This document shows, piece after piece, positions 53,651 to 63,710 of a stretch of 64,000 bases of DNA. Position 1 is the first letter of the stretch; every line of letters starts with the position of its first letter. The DNA lies in the NCBI RefSeq assembly GCF_042646065.1, contig NZ_JBHRTA010000037.1, positions 62,001 through 126,000 of the forward strand, written 5' to 3'. A program made the translations under genes and the position numbers. The DNA comes from Parapedobacter deserti. Lineage in GTDB: Bacteria; Bacteroidota; Bacteroidia; Sphingobacteriales; Sphingobacteriaceae. The notes under the pieces were generated by a model that saw only the letters and a program-made list of their open reading frames with translations, was not told where the DNA came from and ran no database searches.

Positions 53651-56516
53651 TATCATCCGGTGTAAGCGATTTGATAAAGCTTTCTTCGGTCGTAATCAGT
53701 GTATCTGCAATCGTTTTCTTCCTGTTTTGCAGCGCCAGTATCTTTTCCTCTACGGTACCCTTGGTGATAAACTTGTAGATAAACACATTGCGTGTTTGCC
53801 CGATGCGGTGAGTACGATCAATGGCTTGCTGTTCCACGGCCGGATTCCACCACGGGTCGAGGATAAAAACATAATCAGCCTCGACCAAATTTAGCCCTAC
53901 ACCACCGGCTTTAATGGAAATCAGAAACAACCGGGTATCTTCGTTTTCCCTAAACTGTTTCACCACTTCCTCGCGGTTTTTGGTTGCTCCGTCCAAATAG
54001 GCGTATCCGACGTTGTGCTTATCAAAATACTGCTTAAAAATCACCAGCTGTTTGACAAACTGCGAAAATACCAGCACCTTGTTGCCGCGCTGCAACACAT
54101 TTTCCAACGTGTGGATGACGCTTTCAAATTTACCAGACTCCGCCTTAAACGTAGCGTCTACCATTCGCGGGTGGTTGGCCAGTTGACGCAGCTTGGTTAG
54201 CCCCTGCAACAAGGCTATTTGCGGTGTCCTTGCCTTTTCATCGCCAAGACCATCCAGTATCGCATTGCGGTATTCAGACTTCACCCGTTCGTAGCGCTCG
54301 GCTTGCTCATCGCTCATCGAACAGTAAAAAATCTGCTCGGACTTAGGTGGCAGTTCAGTGGCCACCTGACTTTTGGTACGCCGCAACACAAACGGCTTGA
54401 TGATGGCCTGCAGCCGTCTGGCTTTATCCTCGTCTTTCTTCTTTTCGATAGGCTGTACGAATTCTTGCTGGAAATAATGGAAACTGCCCAGCAACCCGGG
54501 ATTGAGGAAGGCCATTTGCGACCATAGGTCAGCCACCGAGTTTTCTACCGGCGTGCCGCTCAGCACCAGGCGATGTTTACTCTTGAGGCGCTGCACTGCC
54601 TTGAAAGATTTGGAAGCCGGATTCTTGATCGTCTGGCTCTCATCCAAAATAATATAATTGAAATAGTACGCTCCCAATAGCTCTTCATCGCTGCGAACAA
54701 TGCCGTATGTCGTTATAACAAGGTCGTAGTCTTCAAATACTGCCGGCTGCCGAGTTCTGCCGATTCCGGTATGTACCAAAATACGCAAATCGGGCACGAA
54801 CCTATCCGCCTCATTTTGCCAGTTGTACACCAGCGACGTAGGCATGATAATCAACGAGGTAATAGCCCCCTCCCCCGGCAATGCAGCTTCCTTTTGTTTT
54901 TGAAGAAACGCCAGCGTTTGAATGGTCTTTCCCAGGCCCATGTCGTCGGCTAGGCATCCGCCAAACCGATATCGCTGTAAAAAATGGAACCAATTGTACC
55001 CGGCTTTCTGGTATGGGCGCAAAGAACCTTCAAAGCGTTGCGGCTCGTCAACATCTTCTATGGCGTCGAATTCAGCCAGTTGCTTAAGCCTGCGATCCAT
55101 CATCAATTCCGTATGCTCTGAAATATCGTTGAGTAGCCCTACGTGGTATTTACTCAACCGAATGCTCTTTTTGTCTTCAGAAAACTGAAAAAGGTGATGG
55201 TACTGCGCAAACCATTCCTCGGGAATCATCGCCACCTCTCCGTTGGGCAACACAAGCTCCCTGATATCCCCCAATATATGGTTGCGAAGCTGCGTAAAAG
55301 GTATCTCATAGTTTCCGAAACGGGCCACGGCCTGTACGTCGAACCAGTCGTTGTCAGCCTTGACGGTCAGGTCAATTTCCGTACGCCCGAAGAAAAACCG
55401 CTTGTTCGGATCTTCCTGTACAATTTCATAGCCCAATTGGCTAAGTTCGCTGTTTTTGTGGCGCAGCCAGTCCATGACTGAAGCTGCTTCCAAGCCGTTG
55501 AACACCGGTTCCAGGGTGCTGAAGAGTGCGCTTGTTTTCCGCAGCCCCATATTTAGCAACTCCTGCATACGGTTTTCCTCCCATTGCAGTGAGCGCTTGA
55601 TGCGATGAAAGGTGTAGTGGTCGGTTGCCTCGTCGTACTGCATACGTACCGTGACTTTGTTTTCGCCGCCAGCTGCGAAAAGGTAGAGACCATAGCGGAA
55701 GTGCAGTTGTAGCTGTGACATACCATTCTCCACATAGAGCAATTTGATGACCGGAGTGGCGTTGTGCTGGTGGGTCTTTATGGTAAATCCTTCGGCATAA
55801 ACGTGGTGCTTTTCGATCAGCCCGCGCACAAACGTCTCGAAATATTTACGCTCGGTAGCACGGGCAACCGCAATGTAGCGTTTTTGCAGAAACGGCGACA
55901 ACTTTTTCCCTTCCAATGGCTGGTCGAAATGGTAGAGCACATTATCGAGCAACAGCCAAGCCTGCTGGTTGACGATCACCTGCGCACCCTTGTACATGAA
56001 CTCGATACGTTGCCCGTCATACTTGATGGTTGGAAAATAACGTGTCTCTTCTTCGTCACGCCTGAAATGGAATAGCACGGACGCTGGTTTCGGAGCAATT
56101 TCAAGCCGCTGCTCTGCGGCATAGCCATCTTTGCTCATCAAATACAAGGGTTTGTCCTGAAGCAATTCCAATGCTTGCAGCAGCCGGTGCTCAATTTTGG
56201 GACGGATGTATTCGAAGAATTTCTTATCAAAGGTTTTGGAAAAGAAATCAACAGGCCTCACCGGCTTCTTATGATACCGCTTAATGATATGAGTTTGCTC
56301 TATTTCATCCAGCAGCTTGATCAGCTTACGGTCTGTGTCATCCAGCACAGCATCGTATTCTGTAGCGGTATGACTAAATATGCGCCGATGGGTCAATGAA
56401 TGCCCGCCATTCGGAGTAAGCTGCACAATATGCGGCTCTATAAGGTACCCCAAATAGGGGTGTTCGCAAAGGGAATAGACCAATTCGTAAGGCTGTGTGG
56501 TATCGATCTGCTGCAT
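53631..56516 (-). CDS. SNF2-family DNA-dependent ATPase/helicase
   Basis: A 961-residue protein. N-terminal half (about 1-480) is a Bacteroidota-type extension of unclear fold. The helicase core follows: Walker A DDMGLGKTIQT (about 521-531), DESQ box (ILDESQTIKN), SGTPVEN, then domain 2 with VFSQF, SIKAGGVGLNL and DRTHRIGQ. SNF2 proteins translocate on double-stranded DNA to remodel DNA-protein complexes. It overlaps gltX by 20 bases tail to tail, and lies downstream of the PIF1-like gene on the same strand. Confidence 0.94.
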   Translation of the reverse strand: MQQIDTTQPYELVYSLCEHPYLGYLIEPHIVQLTPNGGHSLTHRRIFSHTATEYDAVLDDTDRKLIKLLDEIEQTHIIKRYHKKPVRPVDFFSKTFDKKFFEYIRPKIEHRLLQALELLQDKPLYLMSKDGYAAEQRLEIAPKPASVLFHFRRDEEETRYFPTIKYDGQRIEFMYKGAQVIVNQQAWLLLDNVLYHFDQPLEGKKLSPFLQKRYIAVARATERKYFETFVRGLIEKHHVYAEGFTIKTHQHNATPVIKLLYVENGMSQLQLHFRYGLYLFAAGGENKVTVRMQYDEATDHYTFHRIKRSLQWEENRMQELLNMGLRKTSALFSTLEPVFNGLEAASVMDWLRHKNSELSQLGYEIVQEDPNKRFFFGRTEIDLTVKADNDWFDVQAVARFGNYEIPFTQLRNHILGDIRELVLPNGEVAMIPEEWFAQYHHLFQFSEDKKSIRLSKYHVGLLNDISEHTELMMDRRLKQLAEFDAIEDVDEPQRFEGSLRPYQKAGYNWFHFLQRYRFGGCLADDMGLGKTIQTLAFLQKQKEAALPGEGAITSLIIMPTSLVYNWQNEADRFVPDLRILVHTGIGRTRQPAVFEDYDLVITTYGIVRSDEELLGAYYFNYIILDESQTIKNPASKSFKAVQRLKSKHRLVLSGTPVENSVADLWSQMAFLNPGLLGSFHYFQQEFVQPIEKKKDEDKARRLQAIIKPFVLRRTKSQVATELPPKSEQIFYCSMSDEQAERYERVKSEYRNAILDGLGDEKARTPQIALLQGLTKLRQLANHPRMVDATFKAESGKFESVIHTLENVLQRGNKVLVFSQFVKQLVIFKQYFDKHNVGYAYLDGATKNREEVVKQFRENEDTRLFLISIKAGGVGLNLVEADYVFILDPWWNPAVEQQAIDRTHRIGQTRNVFIYKFITKGTVEEKILALQNRKKTIADTLITTEESFIKSLTPDDIKELLG

Positions 56517-56561
56517 CTAACAACTGTGGTATCACAAACAAAGGCGCTAAAGATACGGAAA

Positions 56562-58775
56562 TTAGTGGCTAATGGACGCCTGTGCCACACGAATTTCATG
56601 ATATTCCACCTCTTTACCAACTATTGCCTTAATTGCTCCGGCAGTTTTACCTGGATTCTCCCGTATTATCCGAACAATGGTTTTTAACTTATCAGGCTCC
56701 ACCAATTCACTGGCTTCCAGATCTTTTCCTATAAATTTAATAAGGTGACCAATAACTGTATTTTTGGTCAGCCCGCGTACTTCCGCAATTGCTTCTACAG
56801 ACTTTCCCGTTTTATACAACTCAAAGCTGATCTGCTTAGTGTCACCCTTCGGTCTTGCGACGACTAGCGCACTTTCATTATCACTTGGTCCGACCTCGGC
56901 GGCTGCCAGTTTGCTCGTCGCCACGACTTCTTGCAAATCAGTACCTTTTTCGAGCGCTTCGGTGATGACGGCACATTGCCGCAATTGCTCTCTTTTCCGC
57001 TTCAAGTCCATCAATAGCGCTTTCAACTCTTCCACATACTTTTTTGTCCGTTTCTTTACTGCCCACGCAGTGATATGACCTTCTAACGGGCTTACCAATT
57101 CGGCGTCTACCTTAGGCAGAAACCACTCCAGCGCGCTCGACACCCGCTCGTTTATCCGGTGATAGTCCGTGGGCTCTTGCCTGTTGAGCAACCCGTCCAA
57201 TTGGTTCCTGAATTTATTTGCAACTTGCTGCAAACTCTGCCCGTCAAGCAGCAATGCCCGGATAAACTGCACTGCCTCCTCCTGATCTGCGATGTTGCGG
57301 GCGGCCAAGTCTCCCTCCAAGGTCGCCATGGCGTCTGCAACACGCTCCCAGCTGAACGCCTGAAGCAGGACATGACCGGCGTAATTGCGCTGGGATGCCT
57401 CCAGCAGTGCCGCCACTTCGTGCTCAGCAACCACATTACTGGAAAAGTGTGCTACCTGCTGGTCTGTACGGATGCTATGCAATGGAATCGGTGAGTGTAA
57501 AACTAACCCGTCCAATGTGCGAAGACGGCTCAGTGCGACATACACTTGCCCAGCAGCGAAGGCAGAACCTGCATCGATAATCGCCTTATCGAACGTAAGC
57601 CCTTGGCTCTTATGGATGGTGATGGCCCAGGCCAACCGCAATGGAAACTGCGCAAAGGTGCCGAGCACTTCCTCCTCGATCTTATCCTGCGCCCTGTCAT
57701 AACGGTAACGGATATTTTCCCATTCTTCACGTTTAACCTCCACAGCATCACTGCCATCCTTAAACTCGACAATCAGCGCGCTCTCCGCAGTATCGATGTG
57801 CTTCACATAACCGATTTTTCCGTTGTAATAACGCCGCTCATCTCCGCTGTCGTTGCGGATGAACATCACCTGCGAGCCGATTTTCAAGGTCAGCTCCATA
57901 TCGGCTGGAAACAAATTTTCCGGAAAATCATTGGAGACCTTGGCTTTCAAAACCATCGGCTTTCCTGGCAGTGCTTCCAACTCTTTTTTGTTGATCGTAT
58001 CTGCGCGATGATTGTGCGTGGTAAGTGTGATATACGGTTCACCTTCAGGGGGCGCGAAATCCGGTCGATGATAGCTGTTGAGTAGCGCCAGCTGTTGGGG
58101 GCTGCAGCAATTGTTGCGGATGTCGTTGAGGAGATCTATAAACGTCTGCTCACTCTGCCGGTAAATTTTTTTGAGTTCCAGCAGAATCGGCGGCTGCTCG
58201 CGTAGCACCTTCGCATCAAAGAAAAACGGGCTCGGATAATATCGACTCATGATTTCCCACTCCTTGTCTTTTACCACTGGCGGCAACTGATACATGTCGC
58301 CGATGAACAAGACCTGTAGTCCGCCGAAAGCACGCGCATCGCGGCGCACCGACTTCAAAATAGCATCGATGGCATCTAATGTGTCTGCCCTCAGCATGGA
58401 GACCTCATCGATGACCAGCAGGTCGATTTCCCGTAGCAGAGCGCGCCGCTGTTTTGTTAGTTTCACCTTGCCAAACAGCCTGCGGCGGTTGTAAATATGG
58501 TTATCGTCGTCGTTCCATGCCAATTCGTAATCTTCAATATACATACCAAAGGGCAACCAGAATAGTGAATGCAACGTCGTGCCGCCGGCATTCATTGCTG
58601 CCACACCAGTAGGCGCAGCTATAGCCATTTTCTTATAACTGTGCTGCACAATATATTTCAAAAAGGTGGTTTTTCCGGTTCCGGCTTTCCCCGTAAGGAA
58701 TACATTGCGGTTGGTATGATTGACAAAAGATACCGCTTGCATGAATGCCGTATTCTGTAGATCTACTTCGGCCAT
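56562..58775 (-). CDS. PIF1/RecD2-like helicase with C-terminal helix-turn-helix
   Basis: A 737-residue superfamily 1B helicase. Walker A GKAGTGKTTF (about 29-38), Walker B LVIDEVSMLR, motif GDMYQLPPV, then the UvrD-like C-terminal part with ITIHKSQGLTFDKAI and YVALSRLR. After about residue 490 comes a separate C-terminal region: a helical HRDC-like stretch and a helix-turn-helix (SVEAIAEVRGLTKNTVIGHLIKF, about 665-690; HTH_40 type). It probably unwinds or resolves DNA in repair. Confidence 0.92.
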   Translation of the reverse strand: MAEVDLQNTAFMQAVSFVNHTNRNVFLTGKAGTGKTTFLKYIVQHSYKKMAIAAPTGVAAMNAGGTTLHSLFWLPFGMYIEDYELAWNDDDNHIYNRRRLFGKVKLTKQRRALLREIDLLVIDEVSMLRADTLDAIDAILKSVRRDARAFGGLQVLFIGDMYQLPPVVKDKEWEIMSRYYPSPFFFDAKVLREQPPILLELKKIYRQSEQTFIDLLNDIRNNCCSPQQLALLNSYHRPDFAPPEGEPYITLTTHNHRADTINKKELEALPGKPMVLKAKVSNDFPENLFPADMELTLKIGSQVMFIRNDSGDERRYYNGKIGYVKHIDTAESALIVEFKDGSDAVEVKREEWENIRYRYDRAQDKIEEEVLGTFAQFPLRLAWAITIHKSQGLTFDKAIIDAGSAFAAGQVYVALSRLRTLDGLVLHSPIPLHSIRTDQQVAHFSSNVVAEHEVAALLEASQRNYAGHVLLQAFSWERVADAMATLEGDLAARNIADQEEAVQFIRALLLDGQSLQQVANKFRNQLDGLLNRQEPTDYHRINERVSSALEWFLPKVDAELVSPLEGHITAWAVKKRTKKYVEELKALLMDLKRKREQLRQCAVITEALEKGTDLQEVVATSKLAAAEVGPSDNESALVVARPKGDTKQISFELYKTGKSVEAIAEVRGLTKNTVIGHLIKFIGKDLEASELVEPDKLKTIVRIIRENPGKTAGAIKAIVGKEVEYHEIRVAQASISH

Positions 58776-58907
58776 AATGCTGTTGAAGGTTTAAATGCTA
58801 ACGACAAACTGTAGGTAAACACAACAAAAATAGCATATTTTTTCGTACCCGTTGCACGCAAACACGAATAGCAGGCTAACATTTCGTTTAGATTCATTAT
58901 AAATTAC

Positions 58908-58915
58908 TACCTTTG
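58908..58915 (+). promoter_or_regulatory. -7 element for feoAB
   Basis: TACCTTTG lies 16 bases before the feoA ATG and fits TAnnTTTG. The TTTCG at 58882 is a poor -33. No clear Fur box was read. Confidence 0.5.
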
Positions 58916-58931
58916 GAGATTATAATCGGAT

Positions 58932-59180
58932 ATGAATACAGAAACTTATCGATCCATTAGGTTGTTAAAAAAGGGAGAAACAGCAACAATCATCGGATAC
59001 CGATCAAGCGAGGTGCCCATTAAAATCTACGAAATGGGCTTATTGCCAGGGGCAGTACTAACGATGAAACACCGATTACCTTTTAACGGGCCCGTTTGCA
59101 TCTACATCAGAAATAATCCAAATGCCATTGCGCTACGGCTGGCCGAGGCAGACCTTATTTTAATCGAAACCCTATCATAA
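58932..59180 (+). CDS. feoA: FeoA family ferrous iron transport protein
   Basis: An 82-residue SH3-like protein (KKGETATIIGYRSSEV, YEMGLLPGAVL) that supports FeoB activity. Cytoplasmic. It ends 3 bases before feoB, so they are co-transcribed. Confidence 0.92.
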   Translation: MNTETYRSIRLLKKGETATIIGYRSSEVPIKIYEMGLLPGAVLTMKHRLPFNGPVCIYIRNNPNAIALRLAEADLILIETLS

Positions 59181-59183
59181 AAA

Positions 59184-61268
59184 ATGACAGAAAGCAAAAT
59201 TGCCTTAGTTGGAAACCCCAATGTAGGTAAGTCGACAATATTCAACAAATTGACCGGATTGCGGCAAAAAGCGGGCAACTACCCCGGCGTGACGGTGGAA
59301 AAGAAAACGGGAAGTTTTACGCATGGGCACATAAAGTATCACCTCATCGATCTTCCGGGTGCCTACGGCATCCACCCTTCTTCATTGGACGAAGAAGCGG
59401 TATATGATGTGCTGGCAGACAAATCCAATTCCAACCACCCCGAATTGGTGGTCGTCGTCGGAGACCCATTTAACCTGAAGCGGTCGATACTGCTCTACCA
59501 GCAAATCCGGGAGTTGGGGCTGCCAGCGATTTTCACTATCAACATGATCGACGAAGCGGAGCGTGCGGGCTTATCCATTAACGTAGACCAGTTGGAGCGC
59601 ACCCTATCCACTAAAGTGGTACTGACCGATGCCCGTACAGGAAAAGGCATCCATACGCTGAAGGAAGCCCTGCAATACAAACCCAATGGTTATTCTCCGG
59701 CTTTCCGCATTCCCGAGGAGTACACCGACGCCGTACGCCAGGTTAAGGAGCGCGTCAGACAGGAAAGTGATTATATCGCTTGGCTGTACCTTTCGCAAAA
59801 GCAGAATAAGCACCTCGATGCAGCAACGACCGCAGAGATAGCAGCTATCCGTAAGGCGCATGACATCAATTACCACCGGTTGCAGATACAGGAAACCCTG
59901 GCACGACACACCGCACTGGATAGCCGCTTCTCAGGTATTGTCAACGATCCGACAAAAAAAAGTGAGCACTTCACCGAACGCCTGGACAGGCTCCTGGTGC
60001 ATCCTTTGTGGGGATACGCCATTTTCTTTGCTTTGTTATTACTGATCTTTCAGGCAATTTATACTTGGTCCGGCCCGTTTATGGATGGGATTGACAATGG
60101 CTTCGCCTGGTTGGCCTCCAGAGCAGGTGAATGGCTACCGGCGGGGCCGATCAATGGATTGATCACCGATGGAATTATCGCCGGAATCGGCGGCATCGTC
60201 ATTTTTATTCCACAGATCGCTATCCTGTTTATTTTTATCTCGCTGATGGAGGAGTCGGGCTACATGAGCCGGGTGGTTTACCTGATGGATCGATGGCTTA
60301 AGCCCTTCGGACTGAGTGGAAAAAGCGCTGTGCCGTTAATGTCGGGTGCAGCGTGCGCTATCCCTGCCGTGATGTCTGCCCGCACTATAGAAAACGACAA
60401 GGAGCGACTAATTACGATTTTGGTAACGCCATTCATGACATGCTCGGCACGACTACCTATTTACATCATCCTTATTGGGCTTGTCATCCCAGAAGAACGT
60501 GTACTCGGCCTTGACCTTCAGGGGCTCGTCCTGTTTGGTATGTACCTGTTGGGAATATTTGCTGCGCTGGGAAGTGCGTGGATACTGAAGCACCTGATGA
60601 AAACCAACTACAAAAGTTTCCTCATCCTGGAAATGCCAACGTACAAGTACCCGGTCGTCCGGAATGTGCTGACAAACGTCTGGGATAAGACCATGGGCTT
60701 CGTGGTAGGGGCGGGGAAAATCATCCTTGCCATCAGCGTCATCCTTTGGGTTTTGGGGTCTTTTGGCTTGGACGATCGTTTTACCAATGCTGAGGAAATC
60801 GTTCGGATGGAAAATCCGGGAATCACTGAAGAAGACTTCGAAAACGAAGTCCAATCCCAGCAACTAGAGCACTCTTTCCTTGGGTCCATCGGCCGTTTTA
60901 TCGAGCCAGTCGTCGCCCCGCTCGGTTACGACTGGAAGATGGGTATTGGCCTGATTTCATCGTTTGCCGCTCGGGAGGTATTTGTAAGCACCATGGCTAC
61001 GGTGTACAGCTTAGGAAGTACCGACGATGACCTTACGATCAGGGAACGTATGGCTAGTGAGATTAACCCGAACACCGGGAAACCCGCGTACAACTTCGCT
61101 TCCGGCATTTCGCTACTTCTCTTTTATGCATTTGCCATGCAATGTATGAGTACGATCGCCATTGTCAGAAAAGAAACAAATTCTTGGAAATGGACCTTTA
61201 TACAGTTGGCGTTTATGACCGGATTTGCGTATATTGCCGCATTGGTAGCATACCAACTTTTGAAATGA
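59184..61268 (+). CDS. feoB: Ferrous iron transporter FeoB
   Basis: A 694-residue inner-membrane iron(II) importer. N-terminal GTPase (G1 GNPNVGKST at 9-17, G3 DLPG, G4 NMID) is followed by a helical spacer and the membrane domain (about 275-690) with two Gate motifs around GAACAIPAVMSARTIEN and FMTCSARLPIY, and FAAREVFVSTMATVYSLG. Full length. Confidence 0.97.
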   Translation: MTESKIALVGNPNVGKSTIFNKLTGLRQKAGNYPGVTVEKKTGSFTHGHIKYHLIDLPGAYGIHPSSLDEEAVYDVLADKSNSNHPELVVVVGDPFNLKRSILLYQQIRELGLPAIFTINMIDEAERAGLSINVDQLERTLSTKVVLTDARTGKGIHTLKEALQYKPNGYSPAFRIPEEYTDAVRQVKERVRQESDYIAWLYLSQKQNKHLDAATTAEIAAIRKAHDINYHRLQIQETLARHTALDSRFSGIVNDPTKKSEHFTERLDRLLVHPLWGYAIFFALLLLIFQAIYTWSGPFMDGIDNGFAWLASRAGEWLPAGPINGLITDGIIAGIGGIVIFIPQIAILFIFISLMEESGYMSRVVYLMDRWLKPFGLSGKSAVPLMSGAACAIPAVMSARTIENDKERLITILVTPFMTCSARLPIYIILIGLVIPEERVLGLDLQGLVLFGMYLLGIFAALGSAWILKHLMKTNYKSFLILEMPTYKYPVVRNVLTNVWDKTMGFVVGAGKIILAISVILWVLGSFGLDDRFTNAEEIVRMENPGITEEDFENEVQSQQLEHSFLGSIGRFIEPVVAPLGYDWKMGIGLISSFAAREVFVSTMATVYSLGSTDDDLTIRERMASEINPNTGKPAYNFASGISLLLFYAFAMQCMSTIAIVRKETNSWKWTFIQLAFMTGFAYIAALVAYQLLK

Positions 61269-61453
61269 TTATGGATGCGATTACGATTCAATACCTGGTT
61301 ATCGGCACGCTCTTTTTATCGGCTGTAATATTTCTGGTGCGGCGAACCCGGCGGTCGTTAAAGGGAAGCTCCGGTTGTACAAAGGGCTGTGGATGCGAGC
61401 TTAGCGGGAAGGAAAAAACAGGGAAAACAGCGCGGGTTTTTGAAAACCATTGA
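61265..61453 (+). CDS. Small Cys-rich membrane protein of the Feo operon (FeoB-associated)
   Basis: A 62-residue protein with one N-terminal membrane helix (about 9-25, YLVIGTLFLSAVIFLV), an Arg/Lys stop-transfer and a cysteine cluster CTKGCGCEL (about 39-47) on the cytoplasmic side. The pattern matches FeoB-associated Cys-rich membrane proteins that may serve as a metal or redox partner. It overlaps the feoB stop by ATGA (61265-61268); a second ATG lies at 61271. Confidence 0.8.
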   Translation: MIMDAITIQYLVIGTLFLSAVIFLVRRTRRSLKGSSGCTKGCGCELSGKEKTGKTARVFENH

Positions 61454-61492
61454 GGTTTATTATATATTAGCCGCTTGAAAAAAGATGAACCA

Positions 61493-61993
61493 ATGACTTA
61501 CCAAGCGAAGGAAGAACTTTTCAAGGAGATTGAAGGCACACTTGAGGAACAAGGTTTCCAAGTTGTCAAGCAGGACCAAACCCGTCCATGGGGTGGCTTT
61601 TTTGTAATCGAGGAGTCGCAGGCACAGCAGTTTGCAAATACATATTTCAACGGGCTGGATGTACAGGAGCTCAAAATAGCGGGCAAGCTCAGCCCCAAAA
61701 TCCTTGTCGTTGCTCCGGGAAAGCGCCTCTCTTGGCAGTATCATCACCGCCGTGCGGAGATTTGGCAGGTGGTACGCGGCATCGTAGGCGTAGTCACCAG
61801 CGACACCGATGAAGAGAACGAGCTGCAGATCCTCAATCCTGGTGACGTCATCCGCCTGAACCAGGGCGAGCGCCACCGTCTGGTGGGGTTGGACGAATGG
61901 GGCGTGCTAGCTGAAATCTGGCAGCATACTGACGCAGGCAACCCGTCTGACGAGGACGACATCGTGCGCGTTCAAGACGACTTCGGCAGATAA
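61493..61993 (+). CDS. Cupin of the phosphomannose isomerase type II family
   Basis: A 166-residue single cupin. RPWGGFFVIEE, then VAPGKRLSWQYHHRRAEIWQVVRG and LNPGDVIRLNQGERHRL contain the likely metal ligands (the two His of YHH, the Glu of AEIW and the last His). It resembles the isomerase half of ManC-type proteins but alone, so it may be a phosphomannose isomerase or a related sugar-phosphate cupin. The ATG at 61493 is chosen over TTG 61475. Confidence 0.85.
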   Translation: MTYQAKEELFKEIEGTLEEQGFQVVKQDQTRPWGGFFVIEESQAQQFANTYFNGLDVQELKIAGKLSPKILVVAPGKRLSWQYHHRRAEIWQVVRGIVGVVTSDTDEENELQILNPGDVIRLNQGERHRLVGLDEWGVLAEIWQHTDAGNPSDEDDIVRVQDDFGR

Positions 61994-63709
61994 CTATAAA
62001 TTACCACGTTTTAGTTCGCTTACCGCATGGTCAACCGCCCGTGCTGTAAGTGCCATATACGTGAGCGTGGGATTTTGCGTGGCCGTAGAGGTCATGCAGG
62101 CACCATCGGTTACATACACATTTTTGCATTTATGTAACTGGTTCCACTTGTTCAGCAGCGAGGTCTTAGGGTCATGTCCCATACGAGCACCACCCATTTC
62201 ATGGATGTCATTACCCGGGCGGCGGTTGTCGTCGGTTGTTTTGATGTTGGTAAAGCCAGCTGTTTCGAACATTTCCGTCATCCGGTCATAATAGTCCTGC
62301 CGGCGCTTCCAGTCGTCATCTGCATAGGACACCGAAATATGCAGCAATGGTACGCCCCAAGCGTCTTTTTTGTCGCTGTCCAGCCAAACGCTGTTGTGCT
62401 CCTTTGGAATAGTCTCCGCCATCATGTGCGAATGAATCTTCCAGTTGCTCAGCTTAGCATTCAGCAGGTTGCTTTTTAATTGCTCCCCTATCCCCTCCGT
62501 GTCACGCAGTTGCTGGCGGCTTGCGCCGAACGCAGCGGCCCAGCCACGCAGAAAATCCGTTTCCTGCCGCTGCACATTCCGGAAGTTAGGTATATATCCA
62601 CCACCTGCCGGGTTACGCCCATCCGTCTTGAATTCAAGCAATCCATCGTACTCGGCACTGATTCGGGCGGTGTAGTTATGGAACGCGATGTATTTACCCA
62701 GCAAACCGTTGTCATTGCCAAGGCCGTTCGGGAAACGCTCCGACGTGGAGTTGAGTAAAATCAAATTGGTATTCAATGCGGATGCATTGACAAAGATAAC
62801 CTTGGCAAAGAAGTCCAATTCCTCCTTGGTGTTCGTATCGATCACTTTCACGCCGGTAGCTTTGCCGCTTTCTTTATCATACAAAATGGAATGTACGACC
62901 GAGAAAGGCCTCATCGTAAGATTACCAGTCTTCTGCGCCCACGGAATAGTGGAAGAATTGCTGCTGAAATAACCGCCGAAAGGGCACCCCCGCTGGCATA
63001 AGACGCGGTTCTGACATTGTACCCGGCCCTGCTGTATATGTATGGGCTGCGGCTGGGATAGATGTGCACATCGTGCACTGATAACATGGCGTCCGTTGAA
63101 ATGCGCGGCCACCGATTTTTTAAAGTGGTTTTCGGCAGCATTGAGCGGATAGCCGGGAAGGAACTCGCCGTCGGGAAGTGAGGACAAGCCGTCCCTGTCT
63201 CCAGCGATCCCGACAAACTGCTCCACATAGCTGTACCAGGGTGCGATATCCTTGTACCGAATTGGCCAATCCACGGCAAACCCGTCACGTGCCGGGCCTT
63301 CGAAGTCATATTCAGCCCACCGCTGCGTCTGACGTGCCCACAAGAGGGATTTTCCGCCCACCTGATAACCTCTGATCCAGTCAAACTCCTGATCCTGGAC
63401 ATAGGGGTGTTCATCGTCCTTCACGAAGAAATGACGGCTGTCTTCCTTGTATGCATAACAACGGTTAGCAATAGGATTTGCCTGCCTATCCTGATAAGTT
63501 GTTTCACCCCGGTGTTCCAATTCGTATGGGTATAGGTTGGTGGTCGGGTAATCTTTCACATGCACCACGTCACGCCCCCGTTCAAGCACTAGTGTTTTCA
63601 GGCCCTTTTCGGTAAACTCCTTCGCTGCCCAGCCCCCACTGGCGCCTGAGCCAATAACGATGGCGTCAAACGTACGTTCTTTTACGCTGTCTATTGCAAG
63701 ATTTGCCAT
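61994..63709 (-). CDS. GMC family oxidoreductase
   Basis: A 571-residue FAD enzyme. FAD-binding signature DAIVIGSGASGGWAAKEF at about 15-32, and GMC C-terminal MGGARMGHDPKTS, then CKNVYVTDGACMTSTATQNPTLTYMALTARA. Cys-rich RVLCQRGCPFGG resembles the gluconate/sorbosone/2-keto-gluconate dehydrogenase group. The ATG at 63709 is chosen because a strong GGAGG lies 6 bases upstream, and it starts 1 base after the previous gene's stop. It pairs with the small subunit gene, so together they form a membrane-linked sugar dehydrogenase. Confidence 0.94.
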   Translation of the reverse strand: MANLAIDSVKERTFDAIVIGSGASGGWAAKEFTEKGLKTLVLERGRDVVHVKDYPTTNLYPYELEHRGETTYQDRQANPIANRCYAYKEDSRHFFVKDDEHPYVQDQEFDWIRGYQVGGKSLLWARQTQRWAEYDFEGPARDGFAVDWPIRYKDIAPWYSYVEQFVGIAGDRDGLSSLPDGEFLPGYPLNAAENHFKKSVAAHFNGRHVISARCAHLSQPQPIHIQQGRVQCQNRVLCQRGCPFGGYFSSNSSTIPWAQKTGNLTMRPFSVVHSILYDKESGKATGVKVIDTNTKEELDFFAKVIFVNASALNTNLILLNSTSERFPNGLGNDNGLLGKYIAFHNYTARISAEYDGLLEFKTDGRNPAGGGYIPNFRNVQRQETDFLRGWAAAFGASRQQLRDTEGIGEQLKSNLLNAKLSNWKIHSHMMAETIPKEHNSVWLDSDKKDAWGVPLLHISVSYADDDWKRRQDYYDRMTEMFETAGFTNIKTTDDNRRPGNDIHEMGGARMGHDPKTSLLNKWNQLHKCKNVYVTDGACMTSTATQNPTLTYMALTARAVDHAVSELKRGNL

Positions 63710-63710
63710 A

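Noticed and set aside
53631..58775. SNF2 and PIF1-like helicases as a phage-defence cassette.
   Set aside because: Each resembles a common Bacteroidota chromosomal protein, and there is no effector or nuclease gene with them. They are next to gltX and feoAB.
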